Assembly: GCA_023268575.1 (NCBI GenBank)
Contig: JALRCL010000524.1
Location: 1 to 5,220, forward strand
Length of the DNA stretch: 5,220 nt
Reading direction: 5' to 3'
DNA from: Patulibacter sp.
GTDB taxonomy: Bacteria > Actinomycetota > Thermoleophilia > Solirubrobacterales > Solirubrobacteraceae
Below the pieces are notes generated by a model. That model searched no databases. It saw only the letters and a list, made by a program, of their open reading frames with translations, and was not told the origin of the DNA. A program made the position numbers and the translations under genes. Each line of letters starts with the position of its first letter. The first letter of the stretch is position 1. This document shows, in pieces, positions 1-5,200 of the stretch.

Positions 1-98
1 GCGTTGTACGCGAGGACGACGGCGACGAGCGCCACGAGGATCGTGGCCGCGCCGATCAGCACGGGGTTCGCCAGCAGGGATGAGCGTCCACGCCTCAT
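1..98 (-). CDS. MCE/MlaD-family protein, N-terminal fragment (third MCE gene, cut by window edge)
   Basis: Only the first 32 codons and part of the next are inside the window. The peptide starts MRRGRSSLLANPVLIGAA and continues as a hydrophobic stretch to about residue 31, ending ...LAYN. This is a typical N-terminal signal anchor of an MCE protein, which would hold the protein in the cytoplasmic membrane with its MCE domain outside. The ATG overlaps the TGA of the preceding MCE gene by 4 bases (ATGA), and a strong purine-rich ribosome binding site lies inside that gene's last codons. The MCE domain itself is not visible, so the family call rests on the anchor sequence, the operon position and the resemblance to MCE N-termini of related actinobacteria. 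By analogy it would be another subunit of the same lipid-import complex. The start is well supported; the exact subtype is unknown. Confidence 0.8.
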   Translation of the reverse strand, partial: MRRGRSSLLANPVLIGAATILVALVAVVLAYN

Positions 99-1609
99 CG
101 CGACCCTCCTCCCAGGACGCGGCCGAGCGCCTCGGGGTCGCGCGCGGCGCGGCGGGCGTCGGTGACTTGGCGCTTCAGGCGGTCGAGCTCGAGGCCCTTC
201 GGCGCCTCGCGCAGCAGCCGGTCGGCGTCCCGGCCGTCGAGCGTCGCGGCGGTCAGCCGGTCGACGAGCGACGCCTGCGACCCGACCGCCTCGCTCGCCG
301 TGCGGACCGCGGCGCGCGAGGTCTGGGGCCGACCCGGCTCGACCGTGCCGGTGGAGCAGCCGGAGACGGGCGCCTCGGCGTAGGAGGAGCAGCGGGTGAG
401 CACCGACATGACGCGCAGGTAGTGGCCGACATCGTCGAACCCGTTGATCGCCATGCCCTGGTAGAAGGCGTACTCGAGCAGCCGGCGCGAGCCGCCGGTG
501 GTGCGCATCGACTCCAGCAGCGACCGCGCGACGCCGAAGACCGGCGCGGCGCGCGAGGCGAGCCGCTCGAGCTGCCCGACGATCGGGTCGCCCGCGACGA
601 TTGCGCGGCGGCCGAGGTCCGACGAGGCGCCGAGGCGCTTCATCGTGCTCGTGCCGGTGCGGGAGAACGCGGACAGGCCGACGAGCAGGCGCCGCAGCTG
701 CGGCGCGGCCTGGCGCAGGCGGGCGACCGTCGGCTGCATCGCCGACGAGGCGTCGCGCAGCTCGTTCATCGTCGGCGTGAGCTGGCGCAGCGTCGCCGGC
801 AGCAGGCGCAGGTTCTCGTCGAGCTCCGCGTTGCGCTCGCCGACGGCCTCCTGCAGGTCGGCCTGGGCGCGGAGGAACCCGACGAGCCGCTCGCGCTGAT
901 CGGCCATCGGGCGCAGGGCACGCTCCCCGTCGGTGACCATCTGGCGCAGCGCGCCGGTCTGGCTGCGCAGGATCGAGAGCACGCGGTTCGTGTCGCGCAG
1001 GCCCGGCAGGGCGGCGCGCAGCGCGGCGTCGAGGTCCTTGCCCCGGGCGGCGAGGCCGCCGCCGAGCGCGGAGAGCAGGAGCGTCAGGCGGTCGCGCTGC
1101 GGCTCCTGCCAGAGGTTGCCGACGAGGTCGAGATCGATCGGCTGCGTCGTGCGGTCCAGCGGCAGCAAGCGCTGGACCTCGCCGTCGAAGCGCGCCGTGC
1201 GCAGCTCGCCGGGCGCCCGGGAGCCCGGGGACCGGGGCTGCGTCGGCCGGCAGTCGACGTAGCGCTCGCCGATGATCGACTGCGGCAGGATCGAGCACTC
1301 GGCGTCGGTGCGGAAGTCCTGGAAGGCCGGGTCCTCGATCCGCAGGACGACGACCGCGCGGCCGCGCTCGTCGACGTCGACCGCCTCCACCGAGCCGACG
1401 CGGGCGCCGGCCACGCGCACGTCGACGTCGGAGACGACGGCGAAGGCGTTGTGGAAGGTCGCACGCACGCGGTACGGGCCGTCGTCCTCGCCATCGTCGC
1501 CGGTCGCGGCGACCGCGCCGAGGCCGAGCACGAGGCCGACGGCCGCGAGCAGCAGGGCCAGCAGGCGCGCGCGGGCGCCGCTCCGGGTGGGGGGCCGCAG
1601 GCCGGTCAT
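95..1609 (-). CDS. MCE/MlaD-family lipid-transport protein (second gene of the operon, 504 aa)
   Basis: This is an extracytoplasmic substrate-binding subunit of an MCE-type lipid transporter. Residues about 14-36 form a hydrophobic N-terminal anchor (LLALLLAAVGLVLGLGAVAA). A short acidic linker follows, then an MCE domain at about 45-122: YRVRATFHNA, a valine-rich strand with VAGARVGSVEAV, and the closing QSIIGERYVDC motif. Residues about 165-370 are long, helical and coiled-coil-like, as in actinobacterial Mce proteins, where this part builds the tube or needle that carries lipid. The C-terminal tail holds a cysteine pair (Cys407, Cys418) and ends basic and polar. The start is the ATG overlapping the previous gene's TGA. 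An open frame continues far upstream of it, but that stretch has no MCE-like sequence and is antisense to other genes. Length is normal for the family. The substrate (sterol, fatty acid or phospholipid) cannot be read from sequence. Confidence 0.92.
   Translation of the reverse strand: MTGLRPPTRSGARARLLALLLAAVGLVLGLGAVAATGDDGEDDGPYRVRATFHNAFAVVSDVDVRVAGARVGSVEAVDVDERGRAVVVLRIEDPAFQDFRTDAECSILPQSIIGERYVDCRPTQPRSPGSRAPGELRTARFDGEVQRLLPLDRTTQPIDLDLVGNLWQEPQRDRLTLLLSALGGGLAARGKDLDAALRAALPGLRDTNRVLSILRSQTGALRQMVTDGERALRPMADQRERLVGFLRAQADLQEAVGERNAELDENLRLLPATLRQLTPTMNELRDASSAMQPTVARLRQAAPQLRRLLVGLSAFSRTGTSTMKRLGASSDLGRRAIVAGDPIVGQLERLASRAAPVFGVARSLLESMRTTGGSRRLLEYAFYQGMAINGFDDVGHYLRVMSVLTRCSSYAEAPVSGCSTGTVEPGRPQTSRAAVRTASEAVGSQASLVDRLTAATLDGRDADRLLREAPKGLELDRLKRQVTDARRAARDPEALGRVLGGGSR
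104..113 (-). promoter_or_regulatory. Strong Shine-Dalgarno for the third MCE gene
   Basis: On the minus strand the sequence reads GGGAGGAGGG, ending 5 bases before the ATG at 98. It lies within the last codons of the upstream MCE gene. It fixes the start of the third gene and is much stronger than the sites before the first two MCE genes, which suggests that this subunit can also be translated by independent initiation rather than only by coupling. Confidence 0.75.
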
Positions 1610-2994
1610 CCGCCCGGGACCACCGCCTCGGGATCGCAGTCCAGGGTGCCGCCGTCGCGGTAGCGGTTCGAGCGGTCCGGCAGCGTCTGGAAGTTCGCGC
1701 CGGGGCAGCGGCGGACCTTCGTCGGCGTCGTGTGGTGCAGGCCCAGCAGCGGCGCGGTGAGCTGCAGCAGCGACCGGATCGGCGCGAGCGCGGTCGGCAG
1801 GTCGGTCGGCGAGTTGAGGTTCAGCACGCCCTGGGTGCGGGCGACGTGCCCGTTCGCGTCGTAGATCGCGGTCGCGGCGGAGAACGTCCGGAACCAGCCG
1901 GTGATCTCCGGGGCGTACGGGCGGATGAACGCCGCCACGGGGCGGCTGGCGTTCGAGGACCGGCGCGCGGCCTCGAGCGCGGGGACGCCGGACCGCGCGA
2001 GCGGCGGCAGGCTCGCCAGCAGCTCGACGAGATCGTCGTCGGTGCGCGGCCCACGGGCGAGGCGGCGCGCGTCGCGGACGGTCGGCACGAGCGCCGCGGC
2101 CATCGGGCGCAGCTCGCGCAGCAGCGGGAGGCCGTCGCGGGCGGCGGGCTTCGACGCGGCGACGAGCGGATCGAGCCGGTCGAGCGTCGTGCGGACCTCG
2201 CCGAACGTCGCGCGCACGCGGGAGAACGTCCCCGGCAGCCGGTCGAGCGTCTGCTCGAGTGCGGCGCCCTCGTCGGCCAGCGCGGCGCTCGTCGTGCGCA
2301 GGTGACTCACCGCGGAGGTCAGGGACTCGCGCTCGCGCGCGAGCGCCCCGACCGTGCGCGAGCCGCTGCGCAGCAGCCGCTCGAGCGCCTCGCCGTCGCC
2401 GGCGAGCTCGGCGAAGAGCCGGCGCCCCGACCCGAGCGCCGGGGCGAGCCGGCGCAGGGCGACGTTCGCGTCGCGCTCCCGCCCGGCGAGGGTCCGCGAG
2501 CCCCCGCGGAAGATCCGCCGCAGGCCCTCGCGGGTCTTCGGCTGGAAGACGTCGAAGAACTGGTCCAGCTCGACCGGGGTCGTCACGGCGTCGACCGGCA
2601 GCGCGGCGCCGTCCTGGAGCTCCGGAGAGGAGCTCGGACCCGGCGTGAGCGACACGACGCGGTTCGCCATGCCCGACATCGACACGACGCGCACGGCGGC
2701 GGTCGTTCCCTCGTGGAGCGGCAGGAGGTCCTCGTCGGTGACCTCGAAGGTCACCTGCGCGCGGTAGCCGTCGGTGAGCTCGATCCCGGTGACGAGGCCG
2801 ACGCGCCGACCGCCGACCTGGACCTCGTTGCCGTCGACGAGCTGTCCGGCGTCCGGCAGGAGGATCCGGTGCGTCGCCGATGATCCGCCGCCGCGCACGA
2901 GCAGCACGACGACGACGATCACGGCCAGGAGCCCGACGAGCAGCAGCGCGCGCGTCGCGCGGCCGCCCGGCGCGGCGGGGACGGTGCGCGTCAT
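1606..2994 (-). CDS. MCE/MlaD-family lipid-transport protein (first gene of the operon, 462 aa)
   Basis: This is the promoter-proximal MCE subunit. Residues 14-33 are a membrane anchor (RALLLVGLLAVIVVVVLLV) after a short basic N-terminus, so the rest should lie outside the cytoplasmic membrane. The MCE domain spans about 40-118: THRILLPDAGQLVDGNEVQV, then GGRRVGLVTGIEL and the strand ending NRVVSLTPG. Residues about 140-345 are mostly helical, with heptad-like leucine spacing. The C-terminal part has a conserved-looking block (FIRPYAPEITGWF, IYDANGH at 378-383) and a cysteine pair (Cys430 in RCPGANF, Cys453 in LDCDP). I chose the ATG at 2994 because it puts the anchor near the N-terminus. The frame stays open to 3114, but starting there would run through the probable promoter and add a 40-residue non-hydrophobic extension. 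The Shine-Dalgarno is weak. Known MCE systems also need YrbE permeases and an Mkl/MlaF ATPase, neither of which is in view. Confidence 0.92.
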   Translation of the reverse strand: MTRTVPAAPGGRATRALLLVGLLAVIVVVVLLVRGGGSSATHRILLPDAGQLVDGNEVQVGGRRVGLVTGIELTDGYRAQVTFEVTDEDLLPLHEGTTAAVRVVSMSGMANRVVSLTPGPSSSPELQDGAALPVDAVTTPVELDQFFDVFQPKTREGLRRIFRGGSRTLAGRERDANVALRRLAPALGSGRRLFAELAGDGEALERLLRSGSRTVGALARERESLTSAVSHLRTTSAALADEGAALEQTLDRLPGTFSRVRATFGEVRTTLDRLDPLVAASKPAARDGLPLLRELRPMAAALVPTVRDARRLARGPRTDDDLVELLASLPPLARSGVPALEAARRSSNASRPVAAFIRPYAPEITGWFRTFSAATAIYDANGHVARTQGVLNLNSPTDLPTALAPIRSLLQLTAPLLGLHHTTPTKVRRCPGANFQTLPDRSNRYRDGGTLDCDPEAVVPGG

Positions 2995-3084
2995 CCGCGT
3001 CCGCTCGCGTTTCCCGATGGTCGTGTGCCCACGTGGTCCGTGCTCTCCCGCGCCCCAGCCTCCCGAAGACGGGGCCGCCCCGGC

Positions 3085-3114
3085 AAGGTACACCTTTGTA
3101 ACCACCGAGCGCAA
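3085..3114 (-). promoter_or_regulatory. Candidate sigma-A-like promoter of the MCE operon
   Basis: On the minus strand a TTGCGC (-35, positions 3114-3109) is followed after 18 bases by TACCTT (-10, positions 3090-3085). Transcription would start near 3078, giving a leader of about 85 bases before the MCE start at 2994. The stretch is a clear AT-richer island in otherwise extremely GC-rich DNA. The call is by eye; the -35 matches only in its TTG core. Confidence 0.45.
3087..3103. promoter_or_regulatory. Imperfect palindrome overlapping the MCE promoter, possible operator
   Basis: The minus strand reads GGTTACAAAGGTGTACC. Its ends form an inverted repeat, GGTTACA against GGTACA on the opposite strand, with one unpaired base in one arm. 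It can also be read as two direct half sites, GGTTAC and GGTGTAC. It lies across the predicted -10 box and spacer, where a bound repressor would block polymerase. MCE operons are often controlled by GntR- or TetR-type regulators, whose sites have GGT...ACC or similar dyads. The regulator here is not identified and no regulator gene of those families is in the window. Confidence 0.35.
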
Positions 3115-3174
3115 GCGCGCCCGGAAGCACGCCGGAGCGCCATGTCCCCGGCGGTCCGCGACGGACGTCGCTGC

Positions 3175-3180
3175 TACGTT
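3175..3180 (+). promoter_or_regulatory. -10 box for a leaderless hydrolase transcript
   Basis: TACGTT, preceded by TG at 3172-3173 (an extended -10, TGcTACGTT), ends 8 bases before the ATG at 3189. Initiation at the usual 6-8 bases downstream would place the first mRNA base on or next to the start codon. No Shine-Dalgarno is visible before this gene, which fits leaderless translation, common in actinobacteria. No clear -35 was seen. Confidence 0.45.
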
Positions 3181-3188
3181 CGGGCGCG

Positions 3189-4097
3189 ATGAGCGTCCAG
3201 ATGCTCGCCGCGCGCGCGGCGCTCCGCCTGCGGCGACTCGGCGCGGGACCCGCGCGACCGGTCGACGCCGAGCGCGCCGCCGAGCTGCGACGCGACGACG
3301 CGCACGAGCCGCCGCGCTCCGTGAGCCGCGCGCACCACTGCACCGGGACGACGATCGGGGGCGTGCCGGCGACCTGGATCGACCAGGCGCACCAGCAGGC
3401 CGGGGTCCTCGTGCTGCTCCACGGTGGCTCCCACGTCGCGGGGCCGTTCCCCGACCACTGGGAGCACCTCGCCCGCCTCTGCCGCGCCACCGGGGCCGCC
3501 GGGCTGCTCGTCGACCACCGGCGGGCGCCCGAGCACCCGTACCCGGCCGCGCTGGAGGACGTGCTGACGGTCGTCGACCGGCTCGAGCGCGAGCGCGTCC
3601 TGCGCGACGGCGCGTGGGGCCTCGTCGGCGACAGCGCCGGCGGGGGACTGGCGGTCGCCACGGCGATGCGCCTGCGCGACGGCGCCGGCCTGCCGCCCGC
3701 GGCGCTCGTGCTCAGCGCTCCGTGGCTCGACCTCTCGGCCGACGCGGCCGCGCTGCGCACGCGGGCCCGCCACGACGTCCTGCTGACCGCCGACGGGGTG
3801 GCCCACGCCGCGGCGGCGTACCTCGCCGGCCACTCCGCGACCGACCCGCTCGTCTCGCCGTTGCACGGCGACCCGCACGGGCTGCCGCCGATGGCGGTGC
3901 ACGTCGGCACCCGCGACCTGCTGCTGGACCAGACGCGACAGTGGGAGCGGCGCTGCCGCGAGGCGGGCGCGGCGATCACGGTGCGCGAGCAGCCCGGGGC
4001 GATCCACGGCTACGTCACCGGCGTCGCGCTCCTGCCCGAGGCACGGCGCGCCGCCGACGAGCAGGCGGAGTTCCTGCGCGAGCACCTGCGGGGCTGA
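3189..4097 (+). CDS. HSL-family (family IV) alpha/beta hydrolase, probable carboxylesterase (302 aa)
   Basis: This is a probable cytoplasmic serine esterase acting on short or medium acyl esters; the true substrate is unknown. The oxyanion-hole motif is HGGS at 78-81 (family consensus HGGG) in the strand context VLVLLHGGSH. The family signature DHRRAPEHPYPAALED lies at 109-124. The nucleophile elbow GDSAG is at 147-151, giving catalytic Ser149. The acid is probably Asp243 in VGTRDLLLDQ, and the base His273 in AIHGYV, so the triad is complete and in order. Length is normal for the family, and no signal peptide or lipobox is seen. The ATG at 3189 lies just after a good -10 box, so the message may be leaderless. 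The gene is divergent from the MCE operon, so the shared spacer could co-regulate a lipid-ester hydrolase with lipid import, but that is only suggestive. A soxR gene follows after 40 bases on the same strand. Confidence 0.93.
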   Translation: MSVQMLAARAALRLRRLGAGPARPVDAERAAELRRDDAHEPPRSVSRAHHCTGTTIGGVPATWIDQAHQQAGVLVLLHGGSHVAGPFPDHWEHLARLCRATGAAGLLVDHRRAPEHPYPAALEDVLTVVDRLERERVLRDGAWGLVGDSAGGGLAVATAMRLRDGAGLPPAALVLSAPWLDLSADAAALRTRARHDVLLTADGVAHAAAAYLAGHSATDPLVSPLHGDPHGLPPMAVHVGTRDLLLDQTRQWERRCREAGAAITVREQPGAIHGYVTGVALLPEARRAADEQAEFLREHLRG

Positions 4098-4125
4098 GGT
4101 CCTGGGCGCCGTCCGCGGTGGCTGC

Positions 4126-4131
4126 TGTGCT
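4126..4131 (+). promoter_or_regulatory. Weak candidate -10 box before soxR
   Basis: TGTGCT ends 6 bases before the GTG at 4138, the same spacing as the TACCCT box before the possible gene at 5201. It keeps the T-----T ends but lacks the A at position 2 of the TANNNT pattern. If real, soxR has its own leaderless message; if not, it is read through from the hydrolase gene 40 bases upstream. Confidence 0.22.
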
Positions 4132-4137
4132 TGACCG

Positions 4138-4611
4138 GTGGCCGCGACGGGCGAGCTGACGATCGGCGAGCTCGCCGCGCGCAGTGGCGTGGCGCCCTCG
4201 GCGCTGCGCTTCTACGAGCAGCGCGGCCTCATCAGCGCGGCGCGCATGGAGTCCGGGCACCGGCGGTACACGCGACCGACGATCCGGCGCGTCGCGTTCA
4301 TCGTCTTCGCCCAGCGGGTGGGGCTGACGCTCGCCGAGATCGGCGAGGAGCTCGAGCGGCTGCCGACCGACCGCGTCCCGACGAGCGACGACTGGGCGCA
4401 GCTGAGCGGCACGTGGGAGGCCCGGATCGACGAGCGGATCGACGAGCTGCAGCGCCTGCGCGACAGCCTCACCGGCTGCATCGGATGCGGATGCCTGTCG
4501 CTGGAGCGCTGCGCCCTGGCCAATCCCGACGACCGCCTGGGCCGCGTCGGACCGGGCCCCCGGCTCTGGGTCGGCCAGGCGGGCTCGGTCGGCGGGCCGC
4601 GACGGCGCTGA
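4138..4611 (+). CDS. soxR: SoxR, redox-sensing MerR-family [2Fe-2S] transcriptional regulator (157 aa)
   Basis: SoxR is a dimeric DNA-binding protein that activates target promoters when its iron-sulfur cluster is oxidised, for example by redox-cycling compounds. The MerR winged-helix domain covers about residues 7-75: LTIGELAARSGVAPSALRFYE, then the wing motif GHRRYTR (40-46). A dimerisation helix follows at about 85-112. The metal loop is CIGCGCLSLERC, with Cys114, 117, 119 and 125 in the exact C-x2-C-x-C-x5-C spacing of SoxR, followed by NPDDRLG as in the enterobacterial protein. This cysteine set separates SoxR from other MerR proteins. The GTG at 4138 is the first possible start, because an in-frame TGA sits at 4132, and no Shine-Dalgarno precedes it. 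The C-terminus ends basic (GGPRRR). No soxS is present. In actinobacteria SoxR usually controls a few enzymes directly; no clear SoxR box was found here, so its targets are unknown. Confidence 0.95.
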   Translation: MAATGELTIGELAARSGVAPSALRFYEQRGLISAARMESGHRRYTRPTIRRVAFIVFAQRVGLTLAEIGEELERLPTDRVPTSDDWAQLSGTWEARIDERIDELQRLRDSLTGCIGCGCLSLERCALANPDDRLGRVGPGPRLWVGQAGSVGGPRRR

Positions 4612-4620
4612 GCCGCCGGA

Positions 4621-4680
4621 GACCGCGATCACCAGTGCCCACGGGCGATCGCCGGTCCGGCGACGACGTCCGGCGCGGTC
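4621..4680 (+). other. Structured region after soxR, possible weak terminator
   Basis: GACCGCG at 4621-4627 can pair with CGCGGTC at 4674-4680. Between them, CGCCG at 4650-4654 pairs with CGGCG at 4658-4662 around a GTC loop, and GCCC (4637-4640) pairs with GGGC (4643-4646). The region starts 9 bases after the soxR stop and could end its transcript, but there is no T-run and such pairings are common in DNA this GC-rich. Confidence 0.25.
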
Positions 4681-4687
4681 ACGGATC

Positions 4688-4718
4688 TTCACAACGGGGC
4701 CGCCGGGCGCGCTACGCT
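4688..4718 (+). promoter_or_regulatory. Candidate distal promoter of the cold-shock gene
   Basis: TTCACA at 4688-4693 and TACGCT at 4713-4718 are separated by 19 bases. Transcription would start near 4725, giving a leader of about 108 bases. Long leaders are typical of regulated csp genes. The spacing is slightly long and the call is by eye. A second candidate lies closer to the gene. Confidence 0.4.
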
Positions 4719-4730
4719 TCGGCCGTCCGT

Positions 4731-4750
4731 GCCGGACCTCGACGTCCGGC
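4731..4750 (+). other. Stem-loop in the csp leader
   Basis: GCCGGAC (4731-4737) and GTCCGGC (4744-4750) form a perfect 7-pair stem with a 6-base loop. If transcription starts at the distal promoter, this hairpin sits almost at the 5' end of the mRNA, where it could affect stability, as structured 5' ends do in other csp messages. There is no T-run, so it is unlikely to be a terminator. Confidence 0.45.
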
Positions 4751-4773
4751 GAAGCAGTGCCAGCGTGTCGCAG

Positions 4774-4802
4774 TTGTTGCAGTAGCACCCTCCGCGTATC
4801 CC
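4774..4802 (+). promoter_or_regulatory. Candidate proximal promoter of the cold-shock gene
   Basis: TTGTTG (4774-4779), 17 bases, then TATCCC (4797-4802). The spacing is ideal and the -35 has its TTG core, but the -10 lacks the final T. It would start the message near 4809 and exclude the upstream hairpin and the possible Shine-Dalgarno-masking strand. It is an alternative or addition to the distal promoter. Confidence 0.3.
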
Positions 4803-4817
4803 GTGCACGAACCTCCC

Positions 4818-4825
4818 GGAGGGAG
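4818..4825 (+). promoter_or_regulatory. Strong Shine-Dalgarno of the cold-shock gene
   Basis: GGAGGGAG ends 7 bases before the ATG at 4833, a near-ideal site that decides this start over the open frame running in from upstream. It is one of only two textbook sites in the window, fitting a highly expressed gene. CCCTCCG at 4788-4794 can pair with CGGAGGG at 4817-4823. Confidence 0.85.
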
Positions 4826-4832
4826 CACCAAC

Positions 4833-5036
4833 ATGGCCACCGGAACCGTCAAGTGGTTCAGCGACGAGAAGGGCTTCGGCTTCATCACGCCCGATGAGCC
4901 GGGCAAGGACTTCTTCGTCCATCACACCGCCATCAACGGCTCGGGCTTCAAGACCCTCGCCGAGGGCGCGAAGGTCAGCTTCGAGGCCGAGGAGGGCCCG
5001 AAGGGCCCGAACGCGGTGAACGTCTCCGTCCTCTGA
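4833..5036 (+). CDS. cspA: CspA-family cold-shock protein / RNA chaperone (67 aa)
   Basis: This is a single cold-shock domain that binds single-stranded RNA and DNA in the cytoplasm, melts RNA structures and helps translation under cold or other stress. The protein begins MATGTVKWFSDEKGFGFI, a near-consensus start. RNP1 is KGFGFI at 13-18 and RNP2 is DFFVHH at 26-31, with the aromatic binding residues Trp8, Phe15, Phe17, Phe27, Phe28 and His30 in place. The rest (SGFKTLAEGAKVSFE, then EEGPKGPNAVNV) follows the family closely, and 67 residues is the usual length. The start is fixed by an excellent Shine-Dalgarno. Codons favour AAG and TTC as in highly expressed genes. It appears to be a one-gene unit, with a structured leader before it and strong hairpins after it. 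Whether it is cold-induced or constitutive cannot be told; many actinobacterial paralogues are constitutive. The symbol is a family-level assignment. Confidence 0.97.
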   Translation: MATGTVKWFSDEKGFGFITPDEPGKDFFVHHTAINGSGFKTLAEGAKVSFEAEEGPKGPNAVNVSVL

Positions 5037-5048
5037 ACCGAGACCGCT

Positions 5049-5070
5049 GTGGCCGGGCTCGCCCGGCCAC
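5049..5070 (+). terminator. Hairpin just after the csp gene, probable terminator element
   Basis: GTGGCCGGGC (5049-5058) and GCCCGGCCAC (5061-5070) are perfect complements, giving about 9 usable pairs around a small loop. It lies 12 bases after the csp stop. No T-run follows, which is common for terminators of very GC-rich actinobacteria. It may also protect the 3' end of the mRNA. Confidence 0.6.
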
Positions 5071-5108
5071 CCATCCGGACCCGCCGAGCGTGGCGGACCC
5101 GGACGTCC

Positions 5109-5131
5109 ACGGCCCGCCCTCGGCGGGCCGT
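5109..5131 (+). terminator. Second, stronger hairpin terminator after csp
   Basis: ACGGCCCGCC (5109-5118) pairs perfectly with GGCGGGCCGT (5122-5131) around a CTC loop, and is followed by the T-containing CGTCGTTCC. The CTCGG apex and trailing T residues make this the best Rho-independent terminator in the window, and it separates csp from the possible next gene. A weaker stem, CCGCC (5081-5085) with GGCGG (5092-5096), lies between the two strong hairpins. Confidence 0.65.
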
Positions 5132-5188
5132 CGTCGTTCCGGGGACCGCCCCGGTGCCCGTCGCCGCGGGACGACGCGACGCGATCCG

Positions 5189-5194
5189 TACCCT
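5189..5194 (+). promoter_or_regulatory. -10 box for a possible leaderless gene at the right edge
   Basis: TACCCT fits the TANNNT pattern and ends 6 bases before an ATG at 5201, which would place transcription initiation at the start codon. No convincing -35 is seen. The arrangement copies the one before the hydrolase gene. Confidence 0.4.
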
Positions 5195-5200
5195 GGGCTG

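Noticed and set aside
80..1663. A 527-codon open frame on the plus strand opposite the second MCE gene
   Set aside because: It is arginine- and alanine-rich with no recognisable domain, and is the antisense shadow of a clear MCE gene. Long false frames are expected in DNA this GC-rich.
1732..2883. A 383-codon plus-strand open frame opposite the first MCE gene
   Set aside because: Low-complexity composition (R, A, G, E, Q) and no domain; the opposite strand encodes a membrane anchor and MCE domain in good order.
2995..3114. Start of the first MCE gene at 3114 rather than 2994
   Set aside because: It would add 40 non-hydrophobic residues before the membrane anchor and place the start inside the predicted promoter.
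1610..3979. N-terminal extension of the second MCE frame up to 3979, making a 1294-residue protein
   Set aside because: The extension overlaps the first MCE gene in another frame and the antisense of the esterase, and contains only arginine-rich low-complexity sequence. The ATGA overlap at 1606-1609 marks the true start.
3174..4085. A 303-codon minus-strand frame opposite the esterase
   Set aside because: Shadow of a gene with a complete catalytic triad; no domain can be recognised in the antisense frame.
4095..4136. A SoxR binding dyad between the esterase and soxR
   Set aside because: Only a half-like site (GCTTGACC at 4129-4136) is visible. The matching CCTCAAG-type half at the correct spacing is absent.
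4131..5036. A 301-codon plus-strand frame ending with the cold-shock domain, suggesting a fusion protein
   Set aside because: Its first 230 residues are the wrong-frame reading of soxR and the spacer. The csp ATG at 4833 has a strong Shine-Dalgarno and gives a normal 67-residue protein.
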